A stretch of 64,000 nucleotides of DNA from contig CP132903.1 of the NCBI GenBank assembly GCA_031446145.1, positions 124,001 through 188,000 on the forward strand. Reading direction: 5' to 3'. Below, in pieces: positions 36,674 through 47,558 of the stretch. The stretch's first letter is position 1, and each line of letters starts with the position of its first letter. The notes below the pieces were generated by a model. The model saw only the letters and a program-made list of their open reading frames with translations, ran no database searches and had not been told where the DNA came from. The translations under genes were made by a program, and so were the position numbers. Source of the DNA: Arsenophonus sp031446145 (GTDB lineage: Bacteria; Pseudomonadota; Gammaproteobacteria; Enterobacterales; Enterobacteriaceae).

Positions 36674-36822
36674 TACTTAATAAATATAAAAAATAAAAAA
36701 TCATATTAAATAAATATAACTAATAATGCAAATTACACTTATTAAATTTTTTTCATAGAATGAATATTCTATTCTTTTAAATAATTTTTTATAACCAAAT
36801 GTATAATAAGTTACATATTTCT

Positions 36823-39066
36823 TTAATTATTAGTATATTTTTTATATTGTTTAAATTTCTTATTAGAAACTTCTTGAGAAGAAATTAACGTAAGAGTAAT
36901 CTTACGATCATCTACATTTACAGATTCAACTTTGATTTCCACTTTATCACCAAGACGATATATAATTCCAGAAGATCGACCAACAAGCCGTTGTCCTACA
37001 TTATCAAAATGATAATAATCATTTTTTAATGAAGAAATATGAACAAGCCCATCAATAAAAAGATAACTTAAACGAACAAAGAAACCAAAACTAGTGACGT
37101 TTGTAATAATACCAGTAAATATATTTCCAACTTTGTTTTTCATAAAGTCACATTTTAACCAATCAGAAACATCTCTAATTGCTTCTTCAGCACGTCTTTC
37201 TGTCATTGAACAATGTTGACCTAATGCTAACATTTCATGCATATCAAAATGCCAACCACCGGTTGTAATTTGGTGATATTGATTATTTTGATATTTTTTA
37301 GATAAAATATATTTAATGGAACGATGCAAAAGCAAATCAGGGTACCTTCGAATAGGTGAAGTAAAATGTGTATAAGATTTTAATGCTAAACCAAAATGTC
37401 CTTTATTTTCAAAATGATAACAAGCCTGGTTCATAGAACGTAAAATCATTTTTTTTAACAATTCATGATCTGGACGTTCAGCAATAATATTCATAATATT
37501 AGCATAATCAACTGATTTAGGTTTATTGCCTCCAGATAATGTCAAACCAAATTCACTAAAAATAGTACGCAAATTCACCACATTTTCCTGTTTTGGCATA
37601 TCATGGATACGATATAAAGACGGTTCTTTATGTTTCTCAATAAAATTGGCTGCTGCTATATTTGCTAAAATCATGCATTCTTCAATCAATTTATGAGCAT
37701 CATTACGTTCAAGAGATTGAATATCTTGAATTCTTTGATCTTCATTAAAAATGAATTTTGCTTCTTCTGATTCGAAAGAAATAGCACCTCTATTTATTCT
37801 TGCTATATCTAATGCTTTATATAATTGATACAGTTGATCTAGATGTGGTACTATATTTTTATACAACTGACGTAACTCTTCATCTCCCTGTAAAATTTTC
37901 CATACTGTTGCATAAGTTAATCTAGCATGAGAACACATCACTCCTTCATAAAATTTTGAAGAAATAATTTCTCCTGCATTTGACAACTCTATTTCACATA
38001 CCATACATAAACGCTCAACCTTGGGAATTAAAGAACACAATTCGTTAGAAAGCACCTCAGGCAACATAGGAATTACACGTAACGGAAAATAGATAGAATT
38101 GCCTCGATTTAAAGCTTCATCATCTAATGCTGTATTTGGTTGTACATAATAACTTACATCAGCAACTGCAACCCATAAAAACCATCCTCCTCCTTTTTTT
38201 TTCATACAATAAACAGCATCATCAAAATCTCTAGCATCTTCACCATCAATAGTAACTAAAGGAAGATGAGATAAATTAATACGTCTTTTTTTTTCTGAAA
38301 GAGGAATATGTTTTGAAAACTTAGTTATTTGCTGTTCAACTTCTTTTGGCCAAACATAAGGAATATCGTAGGTTCTTAATGCAATTTCTATTGCCATATT
38401 CATACCCATGTTATCACCTAATACTTCAATAATATTTCCTACTGCTTGAAGATGATGAACAGGTCTTTTTAGCATTTCCACTACAACTATATTACCTATT
38501 TTTACACCAGTGCTATTAATATGTTTTTTAATATTTAAAATTTCAAAAGATAGCCGACTATCGTCTGGCACAATATATCCAGTATTGCCTTCTAAAAAAT
38601 AACGTCCTACAATATTTTTATTTCTTGGAACAAGAATTTTAACAATGCGAACTTTTGTACGTCCTCTTCTGTTTTTTTTTAGTGGGTGAACAAGTACTAC
38701 GTCTCCATGTAAAGTTTTTTTCATTTCTCCCAAAGAAAGATAGAAATCATTTTTTTGACCATCCACCCGCAAAAAACCAAAACCATCACGATGACCAATA
38801 ACTGTACCTTTAATTAAATTAACATTTTCAGGCAAAATATAGCATTGATGATCAAATATTAATTGTCCATCACGTTCCATTGCACGTAACCGACGATTTA
38901 AAGCATGTAATTCCTTTTCTTTTGTTAATTTCAATATTTTAGCAATTTCATGGCGACTTACTGGATTAATAAATTGTGATAAAATTTCTAAAATATATTC
39001 ACGACTTGCAATTGGTGAATAATATTTCTTTGCTTCTCGTTCTTTATAAGGATCTTTTTTCACCAT
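36823..39066 (-). CDS. rnr: Ribonuclease R, lacking the Lys-rich tail
   Basis: RNase R is a processive 3'-5' exoribonuclease that degrades structured RNA and rRNA fragments. ATG 39066 is chosen because GGAGG lies six bases upstream; a TTG three bases earlier is less likely. The 747 residues contain the helix-turn-helix and two cold-shock domains, the RNB domain with the magnesium-binding DGEDARDFDDAVY, and an S1 domain near the end. E. coli RNase R has 813 residues; the missing part is the C-terminal Lys-rich tail. nsrR, upstream in E. coli, is gone. Confidence 0.96.
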   Translation of the reverse strand: MVKKDPYKEREAKKYYSPIASREYILEILSQFINPVSRHEIAKILKLTKEKELHALNRRLRAMERDGQLIFDHQCYILPENVNLIKGTVIGHRDGFGFLRVDGQKNDFYLSLGEMKKTLHGDVVLVHPLKKNRRGRTKVRIVKILVPRNKNIVGRYFLEGNTGYIVPDDSRLSFEILNIKKHINSTGVKIGNIVVVEMLKRPVHHLQAVGNIIEVLGDNMGMNMAIEIALRTYDIPYVWPKEVEQQITKFSKHIPLSEKKRRINLSHLPLVTIDGEDARDFDDAVYCMKKKGGGWFLWVAVADVSYYVQPNTALDDEALNRGNSIYFPLRVIPMLPEVLSNELCSLIPKVERLCMVCEIELSNAGEIISSKFYEGVMCSHARLTYATVWKILQGDEELRQLYKNIVPHLDQLYQLYKALDIARINRGAISFESEEAKFIFNEDQRIQDIQSLERNDAHKLIEECMILANIAAANFIEKHKEPSLYRIHDMPKQENVVNLRTIFSEFGLTLSGGNKPKSVDYANIMNIIAERPDHELLKKMILRSMNQACYHFENKGHFGLALKSYTHFTSPIRRYPDLLLHRSIKYILSKKYQNNQYHQITTGGWHFDMHEMLALGQHCSMTERRAEEAIRDVSDWLKCDFMKNKVGNIFTGIITNVTSFGFFVRLSYLFIDGLVHISSLKNDYYHFDNVGQRLVGRSSGIIYRLGDKVEIKVESVNVDDRKITLTLISSQEVSNKKFKQYKKYTNN

Positions 39067-39069
39067 CAA

Positions 39070-39496
39070 AGTCCTCCACCAATTACCTTATGATTCATAT
39101 AATATCTCAAATGAATATGATCTGTATTTCTTGCTTAAGCATTAATCTAATAATTTAGAAAAATATTTATTATTTTCTATAACAATTTATATACATTTTT
39201 TTTAACAATGGAACATTATATTTAAAAATAAATTTAGTGAACAAATAATATAAAAATTATAATTTTTATTAATTATGAGCACTAAATAAATTTATTGATA
39301 TAAATTTTCTTAATCATATTAGCAATAAATAAATCTTATAATTTTCTACTAACAAAAAAATAAAATAAAACTTTAGTATATTAGTTAAATTATAAAACAT
39401 AAATATCTTAACTATACAAGAATATAAATAACGCCTGAATGTTCAGGCGTTATTTGTTATAATTCTCAAAGGAAATATTTTTTAAGAACAGAATTA
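39070..39496. other. AT-rich spacer with the purA terminator (nsrR position)
   Basis: The space separates rnr from purA. nsrR, found here in E. coli, is absent. It contains the hairpin terminator at 39426-39455 and presumably the rnr promoter. Confidence 0.65.
39426..39455 (-). terminator. Rho-independent terminator of purA
   Basis: A 13-bp perfect stem with a GC-rich core (ACGCCTGA with TCAGGCGT) closes a four-base loop. On the minus strand it follows the purA stop codon by about 41 bases, and the right arm runs into TTATTTATATT. It is the most convincing terminator in the window. Confidence 0.88.
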
Positions 39497-40792
39497 TTAA
39501 TTAAATGGATGAAACAATATAATTGTTTCATCACGCTCTGGACCTGTGGAAATAATATTTATGGGGATTCCGGTTAATGTTTCAATTCGTTTAATATAAT
39601 TAATGGCTGCTTTAGGCAACTGATCATATTCTTTTATTCCACATGTATTTTCGTACCAACCTGGTAAAGTTTCATATATTGGTTCTAAATATTCCCAATC
39701 TTCTATTACTAAAGGTGTGATATTCAATTCTGTTCCATCTAATTTACGATAAGCTACACAAATTTTAATTTCTTTTAAACCATCTAATACATCTAATTTA
39801 GTTAAACAAAAACCAGAAAGAGAATTGATCTGAACAGCACGATTAACAGCAACAATATCTAACCACCCAGTACGACGACAACGACCAGTAGTCGTGCCAA
39901 ATTCATGTCCTTTATTTCGTAAATATTCACCGATTTCATCTGATAATTCAGTAGGAAAAAAACCAGCACCAACACGTGTAGAATAAGATTTTAAAATGCC
40001 CAAAACATAATCGATATAGCGAAGACCTATACCAGTACCAGTAGAGACTCCTCCTGCTATTGTATTGGATGAGGTAACATAAGGATAAGTACCATGATCA
40101 ATATCTAATAATGTTCCTTGTGCACCTTCAAATATTATTGATATACCTTTTTTATACGACTGATATAATAAATTAGCTACATCGATTGTCATAGATGTTA
40201 AAATATCAGCAAACATCATAATATCATCTAATGTTTTTTGATAAGCTATTGCAGGTACATTATAATAATGCATTAATTGAAAGTTATGATAATCAGTAAT
40301 TTCTTGTAGTTTAATTGCAAATTTTTTTTTATTAAACAAATCACTAACGCGCAAACCACGACGAGCAATTTTATCTTCATAAGCAGGACCAATCCCGCGT
40401 CCTGTTGTTCCTATAGCTTTTTCGCCTCTGGCTTTCTCACGCAAATTATCTAAAACAATATGATGTGGCAAAATTAAGGGACAATAAGCTGAAATTTTTA
40501 AACGTTGATTGATTTCTATTCCACATGTTTCTAATGCTTTTATTTCATTTATCAAAGCATTAGGTGCTAATACTACACCATTACCAATAATGTTAATTAC
40601 ATTTTTATGTAAAATACCTGATGGAATTAGATGGAGAACAGTTTTTTTTTTATTAACTACAAGTGTATGTCCTGCGTTATGTCCACCTTGATAACGAACA
40701 ACATATTTAACACACTTACTTAATAAATCAACTATTTTCCCTTTACCTTCATCACCCCATTGTGTGCCCAAAACTACAACATTTTTAGCCAT
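39497..40792 (-). CDS. purA: Adenylosuccinate synthetase
   Basis: PurA makes adenylosuccinate from IMP, aspartate and GTP, the first step from IMP to AMP. The 431 residues match E. coli PurA (432). The GTP-binding loop GTQWGDEGKGK is at residues 9-19, the catalytic His is in HNAGHT, and the C-terminal TGPERDE is present. A strong hairpin terminator follows. The hflC-hflK pair lies upstream, as in E. coli. Confidence 0.97.
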   Translation of the reverse strand: MAKNVVVLGTQWGDEGKGKIVDLLSKCVKYVVRYQGGHNAGHTLVVNKKKTVLHLIPSGILHKNVINIIGNGVVLAPNALINEIKALETCGIEINQRLKISAYCPLILPHHIVLDNLREKARGEKAIGTTGRGIGPAYEDKIARRGLRVSDLFNKKKFAIKLQEITDYHNFQLMHYYNVPAIAYQKTLDDIMMFADILTSMTIDVANLLYQSYKKGISIIFEGAQGTLLDIDHGTYPYVTSSNTIAGGVSTGTGIGLRYIDYVLGILKSYSTRVGAGFFPTELSDEIGEYLRNKGHEFGTTTGRCRRTGWLDIVAVNRAVQINSLSGFCLTKLDVLDGLKEIKICVAYRKLDGTELNITPLVIEDWEYLEPIYETLPGWYENTCGIKEYDQLPKAAINYIKRIETLTGIPINIISTGPERDETIILFHPFN

Positions 40793-40929
40793 CTTATAAA
40801 CTCATATGTTCAAAAATTTAATATATTAATGATTATATCAAAGTGATAATTTAAAACATATCTAATATAAAATCATTTAGAATATATTTTATTATCACTT
40901 ATCTAATACTTATCATTTTTTTCTTTTAT

Positions 40930-41940
40930 TTATTGAATATCTTTTTTGTTACTAGGTGCTTGCATATAACGAAAGAAATCAATATTAGGACTTAAAACCA
41001 TAATATCATCATTATTTTTACTGAAACTTTTCTCATATGCTTTCAAACTACGTAAAAAGGCATAAAAACCTGGATCTTGATTAAAAACATTAGCAAATAT
41101 TTTCATTGCTATAGCATCTCCTTCACCACGCAATCTAAGTGCAGTACGTTCTGCTTCAGCTAATGTTTCAGTAACTGTTTTATCTGCTGACGCACGAATT
41201 TTAACTGCTTCTTCTTGACCTTGTGAACGGTGTTGACGAGCTACGGCTTCTCGTTCAGCACGCATGCGTTGATAAATAGCTTCTGAAACTTCACTGGGTA
41301 ATTCAATACGTTTAATCCTTACATCTACAACTTCAATTCCCAAAGCCGCCATACTATTTGTATTGATAACATCTGTATTTCCGTTTTCTGTTTCTTTTGC
41401 GATATAAAAATTGTTCATTAAAATAGATTCTGTAGTGTTCTTACTGCTTTCAATATCTGATACAGTGCCTTTATTTAATGTATCACGCACATCTACTGTT
41501 AAACGACCACGAGAATCTGTAATAATATCTTTTACATTTAAACGTCCAAATTCTGAACGTAATCGATCACTAAATTTACGTTTTAACAAAATTTCAGCTT
41601 GATACAAATCACCTCCACCTGTAGCAACATAGTAAGCACTAAAATCAGCAATGCGCCATTTTAAATAAGAATCTACCATTAAATCTTTGTTTTCTCTAGT
41701 CAAATAACGGTCTGCTTGAATATCTAATGTTTGAATGCGAGCATCTAATATTTTTACAGTTTCAATTAATGGTATTTTAAAATGCAATCCGGCTTTATAA
41801 ACAACAGCTTTATTCTCACGATTACGTACAACCTTATCAAATCGCAAAATAATACCTCTTTCTGTTTCCTGAACTATGAAAAACGACATATAAAGCCCAA
41901 ACAATATAGAAAAAATAATAATAAAAAATGATTTATTCAT
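40930..41940 (-). CDS. hflC: FtsH regulator HflC
   Basis: HflC forms a large membrane complex with HflK that surrounds and modulates the FtsH protease. The 336 residues match E. coli HflC (334). One N-terminal membrane span (about residues 4-22) is followed by a band-7/SPFH domain and helical regions. It starts five bases after hflK. Confidence 0.95.
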   Translation of the reverse strand: MNKSFFIIIFSILFGLYMSFFIVQETERGIILRFDKVVRNRENKAVVYKAGLHFKIPLIETVKILDARIQTLDIQADRYLTRENKDLMVDSYLKWRIADFSAYYVATGGGDLYQAEILLKRKFSDRLRSEFGRLNVKDIITDSRGRLTVDVRDTLNKGTVSDIESSKNTTESILMNNFYIAKETENGNTDVINTNSMAALGIEVVDVRIKRIELPSEVSEAIYQRMRAEREAVARQHRSQGQEEAVKIRASADKTVTETLAEAERTALRLRGEGDAIAMKIFANVFNQDPGFYAFLRSLKAYEKSFSKNNDDIMVLSPNIDFFRYMQAPSNKKDIQ

Positions 41941-41945
41941 ATTTA

Positions 41946-43142
41946 TTATCTCCCCACACGATTTGAACTGTTATCTGTCATATTATCTCGCGAACCATAA
42001 TTATATACATAAGGTGCTGAAACTTCAGCAGAAACATCTTGTTCTTGTGAAATAGGCGGAGATTTGATCTTTTTGATACCTGTCTTCGTATTTTTCATAT
42101 CATTTCTTAAATTTTTTTCTAATTGAAGCATCAATACATTATTACCTTTTTCATGCATAATAATTTTACGTGTGTTACTTAAGACACGCTCCATCATTTC
42201 AATGTATAAACGTTCTCTTGTAATTTTAGGTGCAGAACGATATTCAGGCAAAATTTTCTCGAAACCAGCTACTTCACCTTCAGCTTTGAAAACAATGCTT
42301 GATTTATAAGCCCTTCCTTCTTCAATCAATTTTTGTGCATTACCTTTAGCTAAAGGCAACACTTCATTACGATAAGCATGTGCTTCACGAATTGTTTTCT
42401 GTTCTTCTTCACGTGCTGCAATAACATCATCAAATGCAGCTTTAACGGCTTCTGGTGGGCGAGCTACTTGAAAGTTAACGTCTAATATCAAGATCCCCAT
42501 CTTATATGGTCTTATAGTATTTTCTAATTCTTTTTGTGTTTCATCACGAATTAATGCACGTTTTGTAGTTAATACCTGTTCCATTTCTGATTGACCAATA
42601 ATGCCTCTTACAGCACTATCTGTTGCCTGCCTTAAACTATTATCAGGATTAGTTACATTAAATAAATATTGAGCAGGATTTATGATTCTATATTGAACAT
42701 TCATTTCTACTTGAATTACATTTTCATCTGAAGTTAACATCATACCATTAGTCGCCTGTTCACGAATAGTTTCAATATTAACCGGGATTACTTTTTCTAT
42801 AAAAGTAAACTTCCAATTTAAACCAGGTTTTACTGTATGACTATATTTACCAAAACGACACACTACCCCACGATCGCTTTCTTTAATTGTATAAAAACCA
42901 CTTGCAATCCAAACAATAAGAATTGTTGTAATGATGCATCCAATAAAAATAAAATTTATATTCATATTATTTTTATTGTTCATATTATTACCTAATCCGC
43001 CAATTCTACGAATATATTTGTAAAATAGATTATTAAAATGAACTTTTTCTTTTTTAGAATTGCTTTTATTGCCATTAGAGTTGCTTTTACTGCTCCCCCA
43101 TGGATCACTTTCCTGTCTATTATTACTAAGCCTCCACGGCAT
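41946..43142 (-). CDS. hflK: FtsH regulator HflK
   Basis: HflK is the partner of HflC. I choose ATG 43142 since GAGGAG lies seven bases upstream and the protein then begins MPWRLSNN, like E. coli MAWNQPGNN; a frame from 43157 adds five residues across that site. The 398 residues (E. coli 419) show the DPWGSSK motif, a Gly/Asn/Ser-rich linker, one membrane span at about residues 65-85 and an SPFH domain. hflX, upstream in E. coli, is missing. Confidence 0.95.
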   Translation of the reverse strand: MPWRLSNNRQESDPWGSSKSNSNGNKSNSKKEKVHFNNLFYKYIRRIGGLGNNMNNKNNMNINFIFIGCIITTILIVWIASGFYTIKESDRGVVCRFGKYSHTVKPGLNWKFTFIEKVIPVNIETIREQATNGMMLTSDENVIQVEMNVQYRIINPAQYLFNVTNPDNSLRQATDSAVRGIIGQSEMEQVLTTKRALIRDETQKELENTIRPYKMGILILDVNFQVARPPEAVKAAFDDVIAAREEEQKTIREAHAYRNEVLPLAKGNAQKLIEEGRAYKSSIVFKAEGEVAGFEKILPEYRSAPKITRERLYIEMMERVLSNTRKIIMHEKGNNVLMLQLEKNLRNDMKNTKTGIKKIKSPPISQEQDVSAEVSAPYVYNYGSRDNMTDNSSNRVGR

Positions 43143-43157
43143 TTTATAACTCCTCAT

Positions 43158-44117
43158 TTTTTTAATTTAGAAAATTTTTTAGTGAATCGCCACATTTTTA
43201 ATTATTACATCACTAATATTATTATCAGATTACTAATATACTTTTATAAAGTATAAGAATGATAGTTATTTTAATTAAATATAACTAACTAAAAAATGAT
43301 GCTAATTAGAAATAAGTATAATTTTCTATCTAATAAAAAAATATCTAAGCTAATCATTATTTATCAGACCAATAATTATAATAATTACCAATAAAAATTA
43401 TAATAATTACCAATAATATTAAAAAAGAAAAAATAATAATATTTTTATATGTTAGTCAAAAAAAATAAAACATTTTTATAAATTATATAACCAGAAAAAA
43501 TATTTTTGTACTTTTGATTAGTTTACTGATTAATTAAATTATTTAAAAAGCAAATAATTAATTTTAATTATTATCATTAAATAAATTATCTGTTCTCAAT
43601 TTTTTGTGATTTATTCATTAAATAAAACAAATATAAATATCACATTAAAAAACAAACTTAAAAAGTTTTATTAAAAATAACGTAAGCTAATAACTATTTT
43701 TTGTCAATTAAAGTTATAAAACTACAAAAACACAAAATTATTTTTTTAATAAATTAATTATTTATCAAAACACTAAATTTTATTATCATTTTTTATAAAA
43801 AAAGAAATATATCAAATTTTTTAAATTAATAACTGATACTTAAAATCATAATGTTTTTCTAAAAATATTATTATTCTTAATACACAAACTTTAAAACAAT
43901 ATTTTAGAATTCAAAATTACGCAATACTTTTTTGAAGTATACATATACTTTTGATCTAAAATTAAAAAATATTTTCATACAAAAAATAAAAAAATATTTT
44001 TTGTTTTTTCAGAAAATTCTTTTAATTTAATTTTTTTATATTTTTATATTTTATAAATTATATTTTATTTACAAAATAAAATAAGCAAAAAACCTATTAA
44101 CTATCTTTCTATAATAT
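43158..44117. other. Gene-free AT-rich spacer (hflX position)
   Basis: hflX, a GTPase gene between hfq and hflK in E. coli, is not recognisable in these 960 bases. A short tandem repeat lies at 43369-43415. Confidence 0.6.
43369..43415. repeat. Short imperfect tandem repeat
   Basis: CCAATAATTATAATAATTA (43369-43387) is followed by a 22-base copy with three extra A (43388-43409), then CCAATA begins a third copy. It lies in spacer DNA and looks like replication slippage. Confidence 0.55.
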
Positions 44118-44414
44118 TTATTTAATTATATCTTTATCTTCTGGAACAACTGTTATATTTCCGATATTATAAGGTACACCTGTACTTCCACCTGGATGAT
44201 TTTGATGAAAAACAGGGCGTGAAGGTACTACAGTAGAAATCGCATGTTTATATATCATTTGACTTACTGTATTTTTTAATAAAATAACAAATTGATCAAA
44301 TGATTCAATATAACCTTGTAATTTAATACCATTTATCAAATATATAGAAACCGAAACCTTTTCACGACGTAACGCGTTCAGGAACGGATCTTGCAAAGAT
44401 TGCCCCTTACTCAT
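44118..44414 (-). CDS. hfq: RNA chaperone Hfq
   Basis: Hfq is a ring hexamer that pairs small RNAs with mRNAs. The 98 residues (E. coli 102) keep the whole Sm core: QSLQDPFLNALRR at the start, the FDQF segment and the YKHAISTVVPSRPV end. This includes the proximal-face residues Q8, D9, F42 and the YKHA. The C-terminal tail differs from E. coli. It lies 111 bases after miaA in the conserved mutL-miaA-hfq order. Confidence 0.97.
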   Translation of the reverse strand: MSKGQSLQDPFLNALRREKVSVSIYLINGIKLQGYIESFDQFVILLKNTVSQMIYKHAISTVVPSRPVFHQNHPGGSTGVPYNIGNITVVPEDKDIIK

Positions 44415-44525
44415 TTTCTTTATTTTCCTTATTTTTTTATTTATAATTTTAATTTTATTTATAATATATGTTTAAAATTTTTATTAATCAAAAAAGATTA
44501 ATCAGAAAAATAACATTTATGCATT

Positions 44526-45482
44526 TTATTTTCCATAAACAGAATTTTCACGCACAACATTTAATATTTTATTAAGCGCTCCATGAATATTATTGCTTTC
44601 AATTATGTGCAAATTTTTCCATTTTTTTAACCATGTTATTTGATTTTTAGCTAATTGACGTGTTGCAGATATACTGCGATTAACCATTTCATTATAATCG
44701 ATGTCACCAGATAAATATAACCACATCTCATGATAACCAACAGAACGCAAAGCTGGCAAATCTTTATATAAATCATTTCTTTTATATAATAATCTGACTT
44801 CATCTTCAAAACCTAAGGTTAACATTCGAAAAAAACGATCTTTAATTCTTTCATTAAGAATTCTTCGATCTTCTAATACAAGTGCAAATTGTAACACATT
44901 ATAAGGTAATTCTGTTGCTGTAATTTTTTTCAATTCTGTAAAACTTTTTCCAGAAATCAAAAACACTTCTAAAGCTCTAGATAATCGTTGGTAATCATGA
45001 GGATGAATTTTTTTTGCTGATAGGGAATCAACTTTTTCTAAACGTTCATGTATTGCTTGCCATCCAAATAATTTAGCTTGAGCTGCAATTTCTCTTCGAA
45101 TACTTATATTTGCTGGTGGTAAAGGTGATAACCCATATAATAAACTTTTAAAGTAAAACATTGCGCCTCCAACGCATAAAGGAATACGCCCTAATGTAAT
45201 AATTTTTTGTATTTCTAATAATGCATCACGTCTAAAATCTGATACAGAATAAAATTGATTTGGTTCTACAATGTCAATTAACCGATGTGGGGCCAATATC
45301 TGTTCTTCTTGTGTTGGTTTAGCACTGCCGATATCCATACCGCGATAAATCAAAACAGAATCTACACTAATTATTTCAACTGGCAATTTTTTGCGTAATG
45401 CTATCACCAATTCTGTTTTTCCTGATGCTGTTGGACCCATGACAAAAATGACTTTGGGCTCTTGTGATTTTTTTTTAATCAT
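44526..45482 (-). CDS. miaA: tRNA dimethylallyltransferase MiaA
   Basis: MiaA adds the dimethylallyl group to A37 of tRNAs reading UNN codons. The 318 residues match E. coli MiaA (316). The P-loop GPTASGKT is at residues 16-23, with DSVLIYRGMDIGSAKP and the C-terminal ATRQLAKNQITWLKKW. It overlaps the mutL stop by 8 bases. miaB is missing from its usual nearby place at 16-17 kb, so the modification may stop at i6A unless miaB is elsewhere. Confidence 0.96.
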   Translation of the reverse strand: MIKKKSQEPKVIFVMGPTASGKTELVIALRKKLPVEIISVDSVLIYRGMDIGSAKPTQEEQILAPHRLIDIVEPNQFYSVSDFRRDALLEIQKIITLGRIPLCVGGAMFYFKSLLYGLSPLPPANISIRREIAAQAKLFGWQAIHERLEKVDSLSAKKIHPHDYQRLSRALEVFLISGKSFTELKKITATELPYNVLQFALVLEDRRILNERIKDRFFRMLTLGFEDEVRLLYKRNDLYKDLPALRSVGYHEMWLYLSGDIDYNEMVNRSISATRQLAKNQITWLKKWKNLHIIESNNIHGALNKILNVVRENSVYGK

Positions 45483-47394
45483 TTGTTAATGTGTTAATTA
45501 CCGATTTCAAATCAATTATCTGTAATAATTTTTTCGGAGGTGTTTTCAGTAATTCTGGACAAATTAATTCTAAATCATTTAACAATTGTATCCCTTCTGG
45601 GATACTCCAAATATTTTGTAAATATAAGCAATTATCCACTAACCAAAAAACTAATTCATATATCTCGCATGAAATATTATTAGAAACATATTCCAATAAC
45701 TTTAAAAACAATTTAGATAAATCTTGTGATTTTAATGGATAAGATACAGCTACAATAGTTGCTTTTCTATTAAAAATATTAATTTTAAAACCTAATGTAC
45801 TAAATAATACTTTTTTTTTATTAAAAATTTCTAGATTATTTTCTGATAAATTTACATGTATGGGTACAAGTAAAGACTCCGATTGCAATCTCCCATCACT
45901 AGGAATTAATTGAATGATTTGCAAATATCTATTAGCTTCCATCAATGATAACAAATATATACCTAAAGATGATTCAATTAATGCAAAATTATCAGAATAA
46001 ATTGTTAATAATTTACCAAATGTATTTGTGTTTTCTATAAAAGATTTTTTTGCTAATATTCTTTTAGACGTTAAAAATTTCATTTTTGAAAAAAGTACAA
46101 TTTTTTCTATTTCATTTTTTTTATCTTGAAAATAGTTCTGATATAATATATTCTTTTTTTGATGAACATTTTCATCAAAACTATTGGTAAAATAATTTTC
46201 TTTTTTATATATCGAAATATCTTGATTATTATTTATTAATCTTACATTATGTTCTTTCTTGATTATTAAAGGTGTTTCTTTACCATATGAAAAAAAATTA
46301 TTATGATCGACAATTGAATGATTTTTAAATTTAAAAGCACAGGTAGCATTCTTCTTTACTGCAATTTCTGTATTATTAAATAATTTTTTATTTTTTTCTC
46401 GTGTTAATACATTCCTGATTGCCTGATAAATAAAATCATGCACTAATCTCATTTGATGAAATCGCACTTCGTATTTAGATGGATGAACGTTAACATCGAT
46501 CTGATAAGGATTAATATCTAAATAAAGCACATAAAATATTTGATGTTCTTTTTGTAATTCATCAAAATAAGCTTGACGAATTGCATGATTAATTAATCGA
46601 TTGCGAACAATACGTTTATTAACATAAAAATATTGTATTCCTGATACGTTACAAAAAAGTGCATCACTAATCCAACCTTTAATTACTAAATCATTCGATT
46701 GAGAAAATAATCTAAGAAGATTGTTTAAAAAAATATTACTAAAAATAGCAACTAAACGTTTTTCCTTTTCATTTTCAATATTTATTGCATGATATTGACG
46801 TATTAATTTACCATTATGATGAACTTTAATGGCAATATTAAAATGCACTAAAGAAATTCTGCGAATAACCTCATCAATATGACAAAATTCTGTTTTTTCT
46901 GTACGCAAAAATTTACGACGAGCTGGAGTATTATAAAAAAGGTCCATAACTTCAACTGTCGTCCCTATTGGATGAGCAGCAGGTTTAATAGCACTTTTCA
47001 TATTATACCCCCCCTCAGTATATACTTGCCAAGCTTCTGTTTGGCCTTCAATACGTGAAGTTAATATTAAACGCGAAACAGCACTAATACTTGATAAAGC
47101 TTCTCCTCTAAATCCTAAACTTAAAATAGCTTCTAAGTCTTCTAAAACAGATATTTTACTAGTGGTATACCGTTCTAATGCTAATAGAAGATCTTCTTTA
47201 GCAATACCAACCCCATTATCATGAATACAAATACGCTTTAAACCACCACGTTCAATTGATATATCAATACAATTTGCACCTGCATCGAGACTGTTTTCAA
47301 TTAACTCTTTTACGACCGATGATGGTCGTTCAACAATTTCACCAGCAGCAATTTGATTAATTATTTTAGGAGAAAGAAAATGTATTGCTGACAT
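45475..47394 (-). CDS. mutL: DNA mismatch repair protein MutL
   Basis: MutL links mismatch recognition by MutS to strand removal. The 639 residues are a little longer than E. coli MutL (615). The GHKL ATPase motifs are clear: IAAGEIVERP, ENSLDAGA, DNGVGI and GFRGEAL. The linker around residues 335-440 is Lys/Asn-rich and divergent, and the C-terminal dimerisation domain is recognisable but weakly conserved. amiB and tsaE, upstream in E. coli, are gone. Confidence 0.95.
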   Translation of the reverse strand: MSAIHFLSPKIINQIAAGEIVERPSSVVKELIENSLDAGANCIDISIERGGLKRICIHDNGVGIAKEDLLLALERYTTSKISVLEDLEAILSLGFRGEALSSISAVSRLILTSRIEGQTEAWQVYTEGGYNMKSAIKPAAHPIGTTVEVMDLFYNTPARRKFLRTEKTEFCHIDEVIRRISLVHFNIAIKVHHNGKLIRQYHAINIENEKEKRLVAIFSNIFLNNLLRLFSQSNDLVIKGWISDALFCNVSGIQYFYVNKRIVRNRLINHAIRQAYFDELQKEHQIFYVLYLDINPYQIDVNVHPSKYEVRFHQMRLVHDFIYQAIRNVLTREKNKKLFNNTEIAVKKNATCAFKFKNHSIVDHNNFFSYGKETPLIIKKEHNVRLINNNQDISIYKKENYFTNSFDENVHQKKNILYQNYFQDKKNEIEKIVLFSKMKFLTSKRILAKKSFIENTNTFGKLLTIYSDNFALIESSLGIYLLSLMEANRYLQIIQLIPSDGRLQSESLLVPIHVNLSENNLEIFNKKKVLFSTLGFKINIFNRKATIVAVSYPLKSQDLSKLFLKLLEYVSNNISCEIYELVFWLVDNCLYLQNIWSIPEGIQLLNDLELICPELLKTPPKKLLQIIDLKSVINTLTND

Positions 47395-47533
47395 AAAATA
47401 AATACTGACCTAATTTTTTATTCTGATCTACCTATAAAAATACCACTGAAAAAAAATGTAATCTTTATCAATAAAATATTATTAAACTTTTCCTTTATAA
47501 TTTCTGTATTACTTTATAATTGTTAAAAATAAA

Positions 47534-47558
47534 AAGTAATGCTTTAAAAGCATTACTT
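47534..47558 (-). terminator. Orphan hairpin with U-rich tail
   Basis: AAGTAATGC (47534-47542) pairs with 47550-47558 across a 7-base loop. On the minus strand it is followed by TTTTATTTTTAA, like a rho-independent terminator. It lies about 140 bases upstream of mutL, with no gene to its right on the minus strand, so it may be a relic of a lost gene. Confidence 0.5.
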
